DNA of 44,781 nucleotides, taken from positions 83,566 through 128,346 of the forward strand of contig NZ_AOJL01000013.1 in assembly GCF_000337035.1 (NCBI RefSeq), written 5' to 3'. Origin of the DNA: Halorubrum coriense DSM 10284. GTDB taxonomy: Archaea; Halobacteriota; Halobacteria; Halobacteriales; Haloferacaceae. Below, in pieces: positions 25,023 through 34,216 of the stretch. The notes beneath the pieces were generated by a model, which was not told where the DNA came from, searched no databases, and worked only from the letters and a program-made list of their open reading frames with translations. Position numbers and translations under genes: made by a program. Position 1 is the first letter of the stretch, and every line of letters begins with the position of its first letter.

Positions 25023-26060
25023 TCAAATGTTGATCTCAAATTTAGCACCACCGCAGTCTGCTACTGTGAGCGTTACCTCCCAATCATGTGCTTCTATAAT
25101 CTGCTTAACAATTGCGAGACCAAGTCCTGTACCTCCACTTCGTGTGGAGTATCCAGGATTAAAAGCGACGTTGCGCTCTGCGGCCGGGATACCCGGCCCG
25201 TTATCAGCAATATAAAAGCCGTCTTCGAATGGTTGGACAGTCACGGTCACCCCGTCACCTCTCCAATTCTCTTGAGAGTTGGAAGATTTCTCATCAGTCG
25301 GGTCTGTCTTCTGATTTGGTTCTGACTGGTTGCTAGGGATAGTATGCTCAACGGTATTCCGAAATAGGTTCTCAAATAATCGCCGGAGACGATCAGGGTC
25401 TGCAGTGACGGTTGGAAGGGCCTCTGAAACTGTCAACTCAACATGCTCAGTGTCAATTGACTCCCACGCGTCTGTCGCAGTGGCCTCAACTGCGACCTCC
25501 TCTGAGGGTTGAATAACGATATCGTCGCGCGTTAGTGTAAGCACATCGCGAATAATTTGTTCCATCCGATCATGCGCGTTAGCAACCGATTGAAAATGCT
25601 CAGCATCCCCGGTCTCTTGCGCTGCCTGAAGATGCGCTTTCGCGACATCTAGTGGGTTCCGAAGATCATGGCTGATGACACTGCTAACTTGATCAATACC
25701 CGGTGACTCTCCTCTGTCTGGGCACTTACGCAGGTCTGAAAAAATGATATAGCCCGTGTCATCATCAGATGGAATTATCCGGGCGAAGAAGGGGCCCTGA
25801 CGGTTATATCCACTAAGACGGACACCAACCTGATCGCCTTGGAGCAGATGGGTCAATGGCTCTTTATCCCCAGTTGTGTTACACTTATTAAAACGATCGA
25901 ATATCGTCGAGATGAGTGCCCCCGACAGTTCGGTTTCAAACTGCTGGCTAAAGGCGTTATTTGTGGCTGTTATGCGAGCGTCATCAGCTTCAATAGTGTA
26001 CGCAAGAGTTGGGTCAGGAAGTTCATCCAACAGAATGCTGGTGCGACGCTCACTACTCAT
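25023..26060 (-). CDS. Soluble PAS histidine kinase
   Basis: The 345-residue kinase has no membrane helices. The N-terminal PAS-like segment (about 10-110, LPDPTLAYTIEADDARITAT) precedes a HisKA helix with SSVISHDLRNPLDVAKAHL (phosphoacceptor His) and an ATPase domain with N-box LFENLFRNTVEHT, G1 DNGPGIP and G2 GGTGLGLAIVKQI. A polar insert (NQSEPNQKTDPTDEKSSNSQ) extends the ATP lid region. It would sense a cytoplasmic signal. The nearest regulator is the HalX protein at 23549, on the opposite strand. Confidence 0.9.
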   Translation of the reverse strand: MSSERRTSILLDELPDPTLAYTIEADDARITATNNAFSQQFETELSGALISTIFDRFNKCNTTGDKEPLTHLLQGDQVGVRLSGYNRQGPFFARIIPSDDDTGYIIFSDLRKCPDRGESPGIDQVSSVISHDLRNPLDVAKAHLQAAQETGDAEHFQSVANAHDRMEQIIRDVLTLTRDDIVIQPSEEVAVEATATDAWESIDTEHVELTVSEALPTVTADPDRLRRLFENLFRNTVEHTIPSNQSEPNQKTDPTDEKSSNSQENWRGDGVTVTVQPFEDGFYIADNGPGIPAAERNVAFNPGYSTRSGGTGLGLAIVKQIIEAHDWEVTLTVADCGGAKFEINI

Positions 26061-26269
26061 TGGTTACCCGAACTCCTCTTTCTTACTGTTACCCAGATTG
26101 TTCACGTGTCTCAGCGGTATTGATGACTGCGTAAGCCGCCGCTTCCCACTGTCCATGGTCTCATCTTGACTCGCGCTACTAGTGGGCGTTATTTTTTGCT
26201 TCTGATTCGGAAGTACTTGAGTCATTTCAGCCAAGTTAGATTCCGTTGTAATCTCATGGTTGATCTTGA

Positions 26270-26464
26270 TTATGAATTCCGAGCGGCGCGCTTCAATATC
26301 TGAGGCGTAACAAGAAGATCAACAGCAGCTACACCGACCATTGCTAATCTAAGCATCCGATCTTCGATAATAAAAAACGCGATAGCTATAATAGCGACAG
26401 TCGTCATGAGAGGCATTCCCCACCGGACAACTGGACTTTGGAAGAGGTTCACTGACTGCGACAT
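26270..26464 (-). CDS. Small two-helix membrane protein, paralogue B
   Basis: The 64-residue product MSQSVNLFQSPVVRWGMPLM...QILKRAARNS matches paralogue A at 14588 in length, helix positions and ends. Shared motifs include MSQ, FQSP, R.G.P.MT, IED..LR and TPQIL.R.ARN. Conservation between two loci 11.7 kb apart argues for selection. Both stand alone on the minus strand. The function is unknown. Confidence 0.7.
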   Translation of the reverse strand: MSQSVNLFQSPVVRWGMPLMTTVAIIAIAFFIIEDRMLRLAMVGVAAVDLLVTPQILKRAARNS

Positions 26465-26609
26465 ATCGAATTATTAGACTGTCTCTATATAGTGATACTG
26501 GCGTGTTTCAAGCCTAGAAATTCTGGAGGATACATTATGGAAGCAAGGAGCCATCCGCTAAACATTGAACCACAACAAAACAGATAAACCGGTAAACAAG
26601 ATTTCGGGC

Positions 26610-27521
26610 ATGAAACGCAGGGTACTCGCAATACTCGTTTTGGTGGCTCTGGTCGCACTTGCGGGGTGTTCGGCAGCGGGATCATTGTCGATGAAGGCCG
26701 CAGACGACGCGGAGATAGTGGAGGCCGCCAGCCGACCAGCAGCCGTGGAAAGTCCTGCCCCAGACGATCAGGCAGTAGTTCGGGAGGCGATTGAACATGG
26801 ATCAGGAACAGTTACAGCTACTAAACCGCCGGTTGAGCGAGGGCTCCCCTTTGTATATGAGGATAGCTACTACGAGGTTGACTGGAATGTAACTGGCACA
26901 GAGCCCGGAACCGCGTTCGTTGTTGGCGTTGATCTCAACGGAACAGCGTCGGCCGACGAGACAGTCGCTTTTGATGATCTCTCTAAGCATGATAGGCAGC
27001 TATTGGGCGGTCTGGTTTCGGCTACAACAGAGTCTGAGGGCCGGCTAAGACCCGGTCCCGAGGTTGCTGTTTCTGAAGAGTACACCATGGCAAAGACCAA
27101 TACGTCCGTGCTATTATCCGGAGATTACAGTGCCTTACGATACAACGGCACCGTTTATCCCTTCGAGCTGAACGAACGCGAGAATGTGACGCTGACCCGC
27201 TACCGTTACACCGTCAGCACGGTCGCAGACAGCACCGCCACATACGCTCAGCAACTTCGCGAGAAGCACTTAATCACCCTCTCGGGCCTCTCAGAGGACG
27301 AGCGGATGGTGGTAAATGAGGCGGTTGACGACGTCTATTACGCTGAGGATACAGATGACGAGGCATTCCGGTCTGTGATGGACCATTTCCCGGCAGAGTC
27401 AGCGATCGATGCTGACAGCTACGACGGCACGTGGCTGGTGCGCTATGACGGGGAAATATACGTCGCAGACTTTTCTTACGGCGGGTTTGATCTAAACGAT
27501 CGGCCTGTTACCGAAGAGTAG
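26610..27521 (+). CDS. Secreted lipoprotein
   Basis: Starting at ATG 26610, the signal peptide MKRRVLAILVLVALVALAGC ends in a lipobox LAGC. About 280 acidic residues follow, with several NxS/T sites (WNVTGTEPG, DLNGTASAD, RYNGTVYP). The mature part has two related beta-rich lobes (FVYEDSYYEVDW, YNGTVYPFEL, RYDGEIYVADF). The family is not recognised. An earlier in-frame ATG at 26565 would add a hydrophilic stretch before the signal and is rejected. The gene ends 129 bp before the IS6-like element. Confidence 0.75.
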   Translation: MKRRVLAILVLVALVALAGCSAAGSLSMKAADDAEIVEAASRPAAVESPAPDDQAVVREAIEHGSGTVTATKPPVERGLPFVYEDSYYEVDWNVTGTEPGTAFVVGVDLNGTASADETVAFDDLSKHDRQLLGGLVSATTESEGRLRPGPEVAVSEEYTMAKTNTSVLLSGDYSALRYNGTVYPFELNERENVTLTRYRYTVSTVADSTATYAQQLREKHLITLSGLSEDERMVVNEAVDDVYYAEDTDDEAFRSVMDHFPAESAIDADSYDGTWLVRYDGEIYVADFSYGGFDLNDRPVTEE

Positions 27522-27876
27522 GGCCGGCCGAGAACACTTGCGGCTTCAGGCCCAAGATGAACCCGACCATACTTACTTAGCAATCTGGGCTGACCACGCG
27601 CGGTCAGAAGATATTATCTCTAAAGACTCTAACAGAATTAGAAAACTTAGGCTCTGTTGAAATCATATTCTTCGGATATTTTCTCGCCTGAAACAGCCGG
27701 TCGCTGAAGGGTGCGAACTGATCAACGAATTTCTTGTCCGTCCTCCTGCTTATATAGGGCCAGCGTCAGGTTCTTTTGTCAACGGCGTAAGCAAGAGAGA
27801 ATAGGAACGAAACAAATGCGAGGACGGTGTTCAGATAAGGATTGAAAGGTGAGGCGGTGCGTTTTCAAAGTGTTCT

Positions 27877-28512
27877 ATGCCCGAAAACGACCGCCTCAGT
27901 GGCTGTTTAGACGAGATCAACTTAGAGTTTGTGGAGCGAGAGGCAACACCGAAGCTGTTGATGAAACTCAGTATTCAGCTTCATTTAGCAGGACTATCTC
28001 TTTCGAATACTGTTTCGTTTCTTGAGGTATTCGGTGTTGATCGGGTTCGATCCACCGTTCATAACTGGGTTCACAAAGCCGATCTACAGCCGGAATCTAG
28101 TCGGTGCCCGAATCAAGTTGCGGTAGATGAAACCGTGATTCAGCTTGATGATGAACAATATTGGCTGTACGCCGCCGTCGATCCCGACTCAAACGATTTA
28201 CTCCATACAAAGCTTGAACCGACAAGAACAAACGTGATCGCAGATCAGTTTTTCGCGGAACTCCGGGAGAAACACGACGTAGATGACGCGATCTTTCTCG
28301 TTGATGGAGCGGTTCCACTTCACCGAGCCTGTGAGAAACACGACCTCGATTTCAGATACGAACGACATGGAAATCGGAACAGCGTTGAACGTGTCTTTCG
28401 TGAAATAAAACGCAGAACTACCAGTTTCTCAAACTGTTTCAGCAACGCCAAAGCAGAAACTGCTGATACGTGGCTCAGATCGTTCGCATTCGCATGGAAT
28501 CAGCTTATTTGA
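27877..28512 (+). CDS. IS6-family transposase
   Basis: The 211-residue DDE transposase has an N-terminal helix-turn-helix (GLSLSNTVSFLEVFGVDRVR) and the catalytic triad Asp84 (VAVDETVIQL), Asp143 (FLVDGA) and Glu171 (RNSVERVFREIKRR, with Lys178 seven residues on, as the family requires). The length suits haloarchaeal IS6 members. The frame is intact, so it may be active and could mobilise the solo ends in the window. It is followed 9 nt later by vapB. Confidence 0.9.
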   Translation: MPENDRLSGCLDEINLEFVEREATPKLLMKLSIQLHLAGLSLSNTVSFLEVFGVDRVRSTVHNWVHKADLQPESSRCPNQVAVDETVIQLDDEQYWLYAAVDPDSNDLLHTKLEPTRTNVIADQFFAELREKHDVDDAIFLVDGAVPLHRACEKHDLDFRYERHGNRNSVERVFREIKRRTTSFSNCFSNAKAETADTWLRSFAFAWNQLI

Positions 28513-28521
28513 ACACGAGGA

Positions 28522-28722
28522 ATGCGAGTCAGCGAAGACCTATACGCTCGGGTGAAATCGGAGAACCGAGAGGGGGAAACACTCGCAGAAACATTGGACC
28601 GGCTGGTCGGTGGGTATTCGCTAACTGACTTCGCTGATGATGCGACCGAACTTGATCTTGAGGTGAGCGTTGAGGACGTGACTGACGGATCAGTTAGCGC
28701 GACGCCGCCCGGGTCGGAATGA
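28522..28722 (+). CDS. vapB: VapB-type antitoxin
   Basis: The 66-residue product MRVSEDLYARVKSENREGET followed by LAETLDRLVGGYSLTDFA resembles haloarchaeal VapB antitoxins, whose N-terminal ribbon-helix-helix binds the operon promoter and whose acidic tail wraps the toxin. The N-terminus seems a few residues short of typical members, which may reflect the transposase junction 9 nt upstream. The stop overlaps the vapC start (ATGA). Confidence 0.75.
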   Translation: MRVSEDLYARVKSENREGETLAETLDRLVGGYSLTDFADDATELDLEVSVEDVTDGSVSATPPGSE

Positions 28723-29123
28723 TTCTGGACACGCAATACCTCGGCGCGCTGGCCGATGGCGATGAGGCTACACGTGAGAAGGCACGAGAGCTTGATGAGA
28801 GAGTCCTCCCGACCCGCGTTCCGCCAGCAGTCGTTTGGGAGGTCGACACTGGTATTGGAAATGCCCCACTGGCGGAGCAAGGAGAGAAGTTGTATGCGCT
28901 CTACGAGCGACTGATTGCGAGCCGCTCAACTGTCGATCTCTCACCGGAAGTAGCTCGCCAGGCTGGTAGGTTGAACGGCGAACATATGAAGTCCGACGTG
29001 CTGGCAGAACTCGACGGTGCCGACTCAATCGTCGCCGCTCATGGTCTACTACTTGGCGAGCCAGTGGTCTCGAATGATTCCGGCTTCCGAGATGTCGAAG
29101 GTCTCGAAGTAAAGATCTACTGA
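28719..29123 (+). CDS. vapC: VapC-type PIN-domain toxin
   Basis: The 134-residue PIN ribonuclease has the acidic metal-binding set Asp4 (MILDTQYL), Glu41 (AVVWEVDTG), Asp102 (DGADSIVAA) and Asp120 (PVVSNDSGF). VapC toxins cleave tRNA or rRNA when released from VapB. The ATGA overlap with vapB indicates translational coupling. All four acidic residues are present, so the toxin should be active. Its placement inside an IS6-like unit suggests an addiction cassette carried by the element. Confidence 0.88.
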   Translation: MILDTQYLGALADGDEATREKARELDERVLPTRVPPAVVWEVDTGIGNAPLAEQGEKLYALYERLIASRSTVDLSPEVARQAGRLNGEHMKSDVLAELDGADSIVAAHGLLLGEPVVSNDSGFRDVEGLEVKIY

Positions 29124-29241
29124 GTTGCGACAGCCACTCCACCTCTGTCGAACGCTTCATAGAAGTCCTGTACTGACCACATCCAACTCAGAATATATCA
29201 TTTCCCGAGGGTTTCAACAGAGCCAAAATTTGCTATTCGAC

Positions 29242-29736
29242 TCAGAGCTTCCGTACAGCAGAGATAATTGAAAGTATACTGAATATACCACCGGAGACGA
29301 TTGTCATAAGAGGAGCATTTGAGATATTGTCTTTTAAGAATGCGTCTCCCGGTTGGTCCGGAAAAACATACGCGACAGTCTGTTCTCCCTGTTCGTACTG
29401 CTCCATAGCAGACTCGGCACCGGATCGAGTGTCATAGTTCTGTTCGATATCTGCTGGATATATTTTTGTACCAGCATATTCGGTGCCGTCGCATGTATAC
29501 TCAAACTCAACGATTGGCTCGTAATTTACACGCATATTTGACGACGTCCCGCTGTCTGTCTCGATGCCGATCTCCGTGATAGTCGCATCAACCTCAACCG
29601 ACTCTCGAACTGCCTCCGTTTGCTGTACATAGTCGTACCCTCCGTAGCTGACGATCGCAATTCCAATGACAAGATACAGTAACGCACCCTTGAGGCTATC
29701 AGGACCGTTAATGTTTAATCCAGAACCGTTTGCCAT
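29242..29736 (-). CDS. DUF3592-like membrane protein
   Basis: Starting at ATG 29736, the 164-residue protein has an N-terminal helix (ALLYLVIGIAIVSYGGYDYV), a central beta domain (SVEVDATITEIGIETDSG, PIVEFEYTCDGTEYAGTKIY, GEQTVAYVFPDQPGDAFLKD) and a C-terminal helix (IVSGGIFSILSIISAV). This helix-beta-helix order with Y(V)FP..PGDA is the DUF3592 pattern. The function is unknown. The upstream in-frame ATG at 29826 would add a poorly hydrophobic leader and is rejected. Confidence 0.75.
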   Translation of the reverse strand: MANGSGLNINGPDSLKGALLYLVIGIAIVSYGGYDYVQQTEAVRESVEVDATITEIGIETDSGTSSNMRVNYEPIVEFEYTCDGTEYAGTKIYPADIEQNYDTRSGAESAMEQYEQGEQTVAYVFPDQPGDAFLKDNISNAPLMTIVSGGIFSILSIISAVRKL

Positions 29737-29908
29737 CTTGTTAATCACCCCAAACTCGGTTCGGGTCGGTCGGCGGTGAATTGTTTCTGCGGAGTACAGC
29801 TTTCTGTGGGTCAACCTGCCTGCCAAACAGTGAGTAGTGGGGGATGGAGTGAGTAAATCGGCGTTTCAATTGTTGTCTATGTACTCGATGATTCACGAGG
29901 GCCCTTAT

Positions 29909-29963
29909 CCCAGCGGTGCGGTGCCGTGGGATTCCTGCGTCTTCAGGCGCGGGAGGATGTCAA
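29909..29963 (+). mobile_element. Solo IS1341-type right end
   Basis: CCAGCGGTGCGGTGCCGTGG, ATTCCTGCGTCTTCAGGCGC and GGGAGGATGTCAA form the right-end hairpin and terminus. The same sequence, inverted, is at 44649-44703 (CAGCGGTGCGGTGCCGTGAG...). No tnpB is attached here. Confidence 0.6.
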
Positions 29964-30070
29964 GCTCCAAACGGACAGGCTAGAATAATAGTATCTGCCT
30001 CTTCGCTTCTGAACCAGAAACGGTCGTTTGTAATCTGTCGGCAGTGATGTCTAGCTCAGCGTGACACCTG

Positions 30071-31720
30071 TTAATCGTCAGGAAGTGGTATCTGTACTCT
30101 GACTGCCGCCCCTCCGAGATGACTCTCCTCAAAAGTTAGCTTCCCGCCGAGAGACTGTACTGCCCAGCTGGTCCCCCAGAGACCAATTGAAGTGGCGTGG
30201 CCAAGTCTGTCTTCGGAGCCCGCCTGAACTGCTGTCACCTCTTGTTCGGGAATTCCAGGCCCGTCGTCGGCAACAACTACTTCGGCCCCAAACGTCGTCA
30301 TTTCGCACACAATCTCTACAACCGGGGTCTGTGTATTGTTATGTTCGATGGCGTTCTCGATGAGATTCCGGAGTGCGAATCTCAGTAGTTCCCAGTTGAG
30401 TGTGACGGAAGTCTCTGGGATCGTAACGGTAACCTCGACTGTCTCGTCTGTGGAAGTGACTTCCGCGACGACCGACCTGATGAATTCATCCAGCTGCTGA
30501 GTAGCCGTCTCCTCTCCCTGCCGATTAATCAGCGTCTCGATTCGCCGGGCATCTGTGCTTAATTTCTCTAATTCATCAGAAATGTCAATTATTTGTTTTA
30601 CCTGTGCCTTGGCATTACGATCTTTGTCAGTCGCAAGGTCGGCGCGAGCTTGGATAGCACTGAGGTCGTTGCGTATATTATGCCGTAGAATACGGTTAAG
30701 CACCTGAATACGCTCACGCCGCATCTCCCGCTCGGTCACATCGATGAGCGTAATAGTGACGCCAAGCCGCTGTCCGCCGCCACCAGTGACAGTTGAAACA
30801 CGGGGGTCAAACTGCCGATAGCCATCTGAAGTCCGGTGTTCGAGCACATTGACGTCACGCAAACCCCTAACCGACTGTCCAAGCATCTTCTCGAACGCGT
30901 CACCCACAGTGTCAGAACCAAAGAGAGACTGTGCCGTTGCGTTCGCGCTGACAACGGTACCGTCGCTGTTTACCACGAAGACTGGTTCGTCCATCTCTGT
31001 GACTACTGATCGGAGCCCTAAACGACTCGTGCCGGGGCGACGAGTCAGCACATCGTACCGGACGACAGCCAACCACAACGAACCGCCGACGACTGCGAAC
31101 ACGCTGCCATTCAGGAATGTCCGGGCATCCGGGTCAATACCCAATGACTGTGCCGCCATCAATAACACGGCGACTGGAAGCACTAACACCACACCCTGTC
31201 TCAGCGAGTGTCCGCCGTGTCGATATGTCGAAAGCAGAATCGCACCGGCGACCGCAAACGTCACTCCATGGAGTCCCACTATTCCAAATCCCAAGAACGC
31301 GGTTGTGACCGCTGAATCTGGGAAATCTCCAGAGATACTCGCAATGAATACTCCAATGAACACGTAAACGAGAGCAGCGCAACCGACAATCCTAGCTGTC
31401 GTTAAGATGTGATCTCGACCAGCATATCTGAGACCGAACATTGCCCATGGGACTAACACCGCCGCCCAGATTATTAGATTGAGCGTTGAGTACCCGTCCG
31501 TCGGGATAACAACCTCGTAAACCGGGAATAAGACCACCAGAAGTCCGAAAAGACCCGCTAAGAGAAAAAATGGTACAACGAGGTCGGCGTGGCGTTCACG
31601 CAGTTCCTCTCGTCGGAACACGCTTAGCCACACTGGAAGGGCAGATATGAGCAGTCCAATTAGCACCGTCAGAACGGTTGCGAGCGTCCCAGAAGCAACG
31701 GTAGCGCCCATCACAAACAC
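30071..31720 (-). CDS. Sensor histidine kinase with seven-helix N-terminus and PAS domain (2)
   Basis: The 549-residue protein is a paralogue of the kinase at 20101 with the same order. About seven membrane helices (1-225) come first, then PAS (VVNSDGTVVSANATAQSLFG), H-box VLNRILRHNIRNDLSAIQA, N-box NLIENAIEHN, G1 DDGPGIPE and a divergent G2 (HATSIGLWGTSWAVQS, where the glycine-rich HGLGVGLW of paralogue 1 has become HATSIGLW). The altered G2 box may affect ATP binding. No response regulator is adjacent; the winged-helix and Bat-type regulators lie next on the same strand. Confidence 0.88.
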   Translation of the reverse strand: MFVMGATVASGTLATVLTVLIGLLISALPVWLSVFRREELRERHADLVVPFFLLAGLFGLLVVLFPVYEVVIPTDGYSTLNLIIWAAVLVPWAMFGLRYAGRDHILTTARIVGCAALVYVFIGVFIASISGDFPDSAVTTAFLGFGIVGLHGVTFAVAGAILLSTYRHGGHSLRQGVVLVLPVAVLLMAAQSLGIDPDARTFLNGSVFAVVGGSLWLAVVRYDVLTRRPGTSRLGLRSVVTEMDEPVFVVNSDGTVVSANATAQSLFGSDTVGDAFEKMLGQSVRGLRDVNVLEHRTSDGYRQFDPRVSTVTGGGGQRLGVTITLIDVTEREMRRERIQVLNRILRHNIRNDLSAIQARADLATDKDRNAKAQVKQIIDISDELEKLSTDARRIETLINRQGEETATQQLDEFIRSVVAEVTSTDETVEVTVTIPETSVTLNWELLRFALRNLIENAIEHNNTQTPVVEIVCEMTTFGAEVVVADDGPGIPEQEVTAVQAGSEDRLGHATSIGLWGTSWAVQSLGGKLTFEESHLGGAAVRVQIPLPDD

Positions 31721-31935
31721 ACATTGTGAACTATCTCGTATGTATCAATCGGCGGCAATGCCTGATATAGACAAGCTCACTTAGTGTGAAACTCTCAGAC
31801 AACAACAGCGGTAGAATATTCTTTCTCTCGGCCTCGGAGACGTAAGAGTGGCTCAGTCTGAATCGACGTCTGTGGTAACTACGCTCTCTGTGGATAGCCT
31901 GTCTGTATAATGGCTGTCTTGGAAGCAGGAAATCC

Positions 31936-31980
31936 TGCCCTCAAGAAGGGCACGGCGCTAGCCGTGAGCGAGTAGGGTAG
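31936..31980 (+). mobile_element. Solo IS200/IS605-type right end with two hairpins
   Basis: GCCCTCAAGAAGGGC and CACGGCGCTAGCCGTG are adjacent perfect hairpins followed by AGCGAGTAGGGTAG, the terminus I associate with another haloarchaeal TnpB subgroup. It abuts the stop codon of the convergent winged-helix gene and may serve as its terminator. Confidence 0.5.
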
Positions 31981-31981
31981 C

Positions 31982-32326
31982 TTACCAACTCAGACTGACA
32001 GTTGCTTCGACTTCACCGCCGTCAAGCGACACGGAAATGTGTTGTGCAGACGCGGTAAATTGTTCGCGATGGTGGCCATCTGGCGCAACGTAACACTCGC
32101 TCGTGATGAGTCCGGCGTCTTGGAGTTCGTTGAGACGGCGATAAGCTGTTGGCCGAGAAACGTCGGCTGCCTCTGCGACAGCACGGCCACCACGTGGCTG
32201 CTCAGAGACTGCTTCAAAAACTCGTCGGGTGTACTCATCACCAAAGAGGTCAAGCAGCTTCTCGGTCGGAACTTCCGCGGCCGTTTCTTCTGAATGTTCG
32301 TTACGCGACTGGGGTCGTACTGCCAT
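31982..32326 (-). CDS. Winged-helix transcriptional regulator
   Basis: From ATG 32326 the 114-residue protein holds an ArsR-like winged helix: KLLDLFGDEYTRRVFEAVSE, then GGRAVAEAADVSRPTAYRRL (recognition helix) and LNELQDAGLITSE with a beta wing. A beta-rich tail (ASAQHISVSLDGGEVEATVS) ends the protein. Similar small regulators are common in haloarchaea next to Bat-type activators. The target is unknown. The upstream ATG 32347 is in frame but gives a poorer start. Confidence 0.82.
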   Translation of the reverse strand: MAVRPQSRNEHSEETAAEVPTEKLLDLFGDEYTRRVFEAVSEQPRGGRAVAEAADVSRPTAYRRLNELQDAGLITSECYVAPDGHHREQFTASAQHISVSLDGGEVEATVSLSW

Positions 32327-32521
32327 ATGAATACCGTACTGCGGCATACTCTTGGTAGAATATGCTTAGTATCCAGAGTCACCGATGAAGACGTATCTAA
32401 CTATCCAGATTCATACTGTGTTTTAACCGGGAAGTGCGCGTATCGGTGAGTATGAACTACCTCGACGTTGAGCCTGAAGTATTCGACTCCTGACGACTGG
32501 GCAGATCAAAATAGGATTTCT

Positions 32522-34066
32522 CTAGCCATTGCTCATATCGTGCTCGTCATAGAACGCATCAAGCAGCTTTCGCTGACTTGCTCGAAGGTGGTGGAGTAGC
32601 GTTGATCCAGTGATTCCAAGTGACGTTGCTACCTCTTCAGCTGTGCTTCCACGCGGTGATGTGAAGTAATCCGCGAGATAGGCTGTTCGCAAGACCGTCG
32701 CCTGTCTATCAGTCAGTCGGTCGTTTAGCTCGTTTTGAAATTCTCGCTTCGTTGTCGGCGATCTTGTCTTATCTTGCCGTGCGAGAATAGGGGCTGGCCC
32801 ACTGTTCCCAAGGGCGTTTGCCAAACTGCGTACGTTCGCGTCTGGCGACAACTCCACGACTAAGCGACCCTCATTCCCGTTGAACCTTGCTGTCTGTATA
32901 TTGGCACCGCGATTGATCGCCACAACAAGCGGGACTGTCCCCTCGACAGTCAGTTGGATTCGACCGTGTGTTGCGTCTGTCTGTCGAATGACTCGTCCGT
33001 TCTGCGTTTCTGGCATGGCGGTAATAGTTTCGAGAACATCTTCTGGATTAGATCCGGAGACTGTCACGAAGCACTTGAGACCACTGTCGTCTGGGGTGAC
33101 GGTCCCACTAAGAGTAAGTTCAGCTTCGCTGTCTTTGCTTGCGCGTACTAGTGGCGAATTTTGATCAAGGCCGAACGTTACCTCAGTGACTGTGTCGGCA
33201 TACAGTAGTTTTCGGTTCTGTGTTGCGTTGATTGCGTATCCAGCAAGGTCTCCCAGTGTCTCAAAACTTGACTGGACATGATCACTAAAAGCGGCCTTTG
33301 TTCCAGCGTAGACACCAACAACACCGTAGACACTAGAGCCGTAAGCCAACGGAAGCGCAAAGACAGATTGGACGCCCTCCGCAAAGCCTGCAGCACGTAC
33401 AGTCTCTGGGACCGATTTGTTTTCACTTAGTGATTGAATCAACGTTGGAGACTGCTCGTCCACAGCCTGCTGTTCAGGGGTGGCACGTCCTTCCTCAATC
33501 GACTCACGAATCGCCGTGAACAGTTGTCCCCGCTCTCCTTCGACGCCACTGATAACCAACTCACCACTCTCGACAAGGTACTCTCCAGTCCATACAAACT
33601 GAAACTGGTCAGACGTCCCCAGCTGTTCTCGAATCGTCTCCATAATTGCATCCTGCGACGTGGCATCAACAAGCCCCTCGAGTACGTCTCCAATCAGCGA
33701 ATCAATGATCGTGGCTCGTTCAGAGTCCGCACGAAGTCGCTGGACCGTCTGCTGGGTGTTTTTCATTTCTGTCACATCATCCACGTAGATGGTCGTGGTC
33801 TCATCGTTTGGAACGATAGAAACAGATAGCCATTGGTCGATTGCTGGATAATACTCTTCAAATACCACATCCGCTACCGAGTTACCATTGAACGCGTTCG
33901 GGACTGACCGCTCGACTGACTGTGGGAACACGTCAACAATCGGCTTGCCAACTGGGGAATTAATTGGAAGAATATTGGACGCAGTCTCATTCACCGCACG
34001 TACGGTTCCCTCTTGAACGGTAATAACGCCGATTGGCGCTTCAGCAAGACGATGTTCCATTGTCAC
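32522..34066 (-). CDS. Bacterio-opsin-activator-like (Bat-type) regulator
   Basis: The 514-residue regulator has PAS (about 5-110, GVITVQEGTVRAVNETASNI), GAF (about 120-290, FALPLAYGSSVYGVVGVYAG), a Bat-type beta domain (about 295-430) and a C-terminal HTH_10 (LTDRQATVLRTAYLADYFTS, STAEEVATSLGITGSTLLHH). This order defines Bat, the oxygen/light-responsive activator of bacteriorhodopsin genes, but many haloarchaeal paralogues have other targets. It lies 3.3 kb from an opsin-homologue gene, so a regulatory link is possible but not shown. Confidence 0.88.
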   Translation of the reverse strand: MTMEHRLAEAPIGVITVQEGTVRAVNETASNILPINSPVGKPIVDVFPQSVERSVPNAFNGNSVADVVFEEYYPAIDQWLSVSIVPNDETTTIYVDDVTEMKNTQQTVQRLRADSERATIIDSLIGDVLEGLVDATSQDAIMETIREQLGTSDQFQFVWTGEYLVESGELVISGVEGERGQLFTAIRESIEEGRATPEQQAVDEQSPTLIQSLSENKSVPETVRAAGFAEGVQSVFALPLAYGSSVYGVVGVYAGTKAAFSDHVQSSFETLGDLAGYAINATQNRKLLYADTVTEVTFGLDQNSPLVRASKDSEAELTLSGTVTPDDSGLKCFVTVSGSNPEDVLETITAMPETQNGRVIRQTDATHGRIQLTVEGTVPLVVAINRGANIQTARFNGNEGRLVVELSPDANVRSLANALGNSGPAPILARQDKTRSPTTKREFQNELNDRLTDRQATVLRTAYLADYFTSPRGSTAEEVATSLGITGSTLLHHLRASQRKLLDAFYDEHDMSNG

Positions 34067-34216
34067 TTATTCATTCACAAGACGACAGCACTTGGATCGA
34101 AGAGTAGAGGGGTTCAAGTGTTTCCCGCTATCTGGCTCTACAAGTCTCACTAGTTCGTTTATGTGCTTCTGGTGATTTAATTACTGTCCACGAGGACCCC
34201 AGTATATTGATCCTAC

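Larger units (their letters stand above)
27650..29224 (+). mobile_element. IS6-like element carrying a VapBC pair
   Basis: GGCTCTGTTGAAATC at 27650-27664 is matched in inverted orientation by GGTTTCAACAGAGCC at 29210-29224 (14 of 15). Between them lie an IS6-type transposase and a VapBC toxin-antitoxin operon. The usual right end is missing just after the transposase stop, so the outer inverted repeat now encloses the passenger genes. The flanking octamers (AAAACTTA, AAAATTTG) agree only in part. The left subterminal block CTGAAACAGCCGGTCGCTGA recurs as solo ends elsewhere in the window. Confidence 0.6.
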
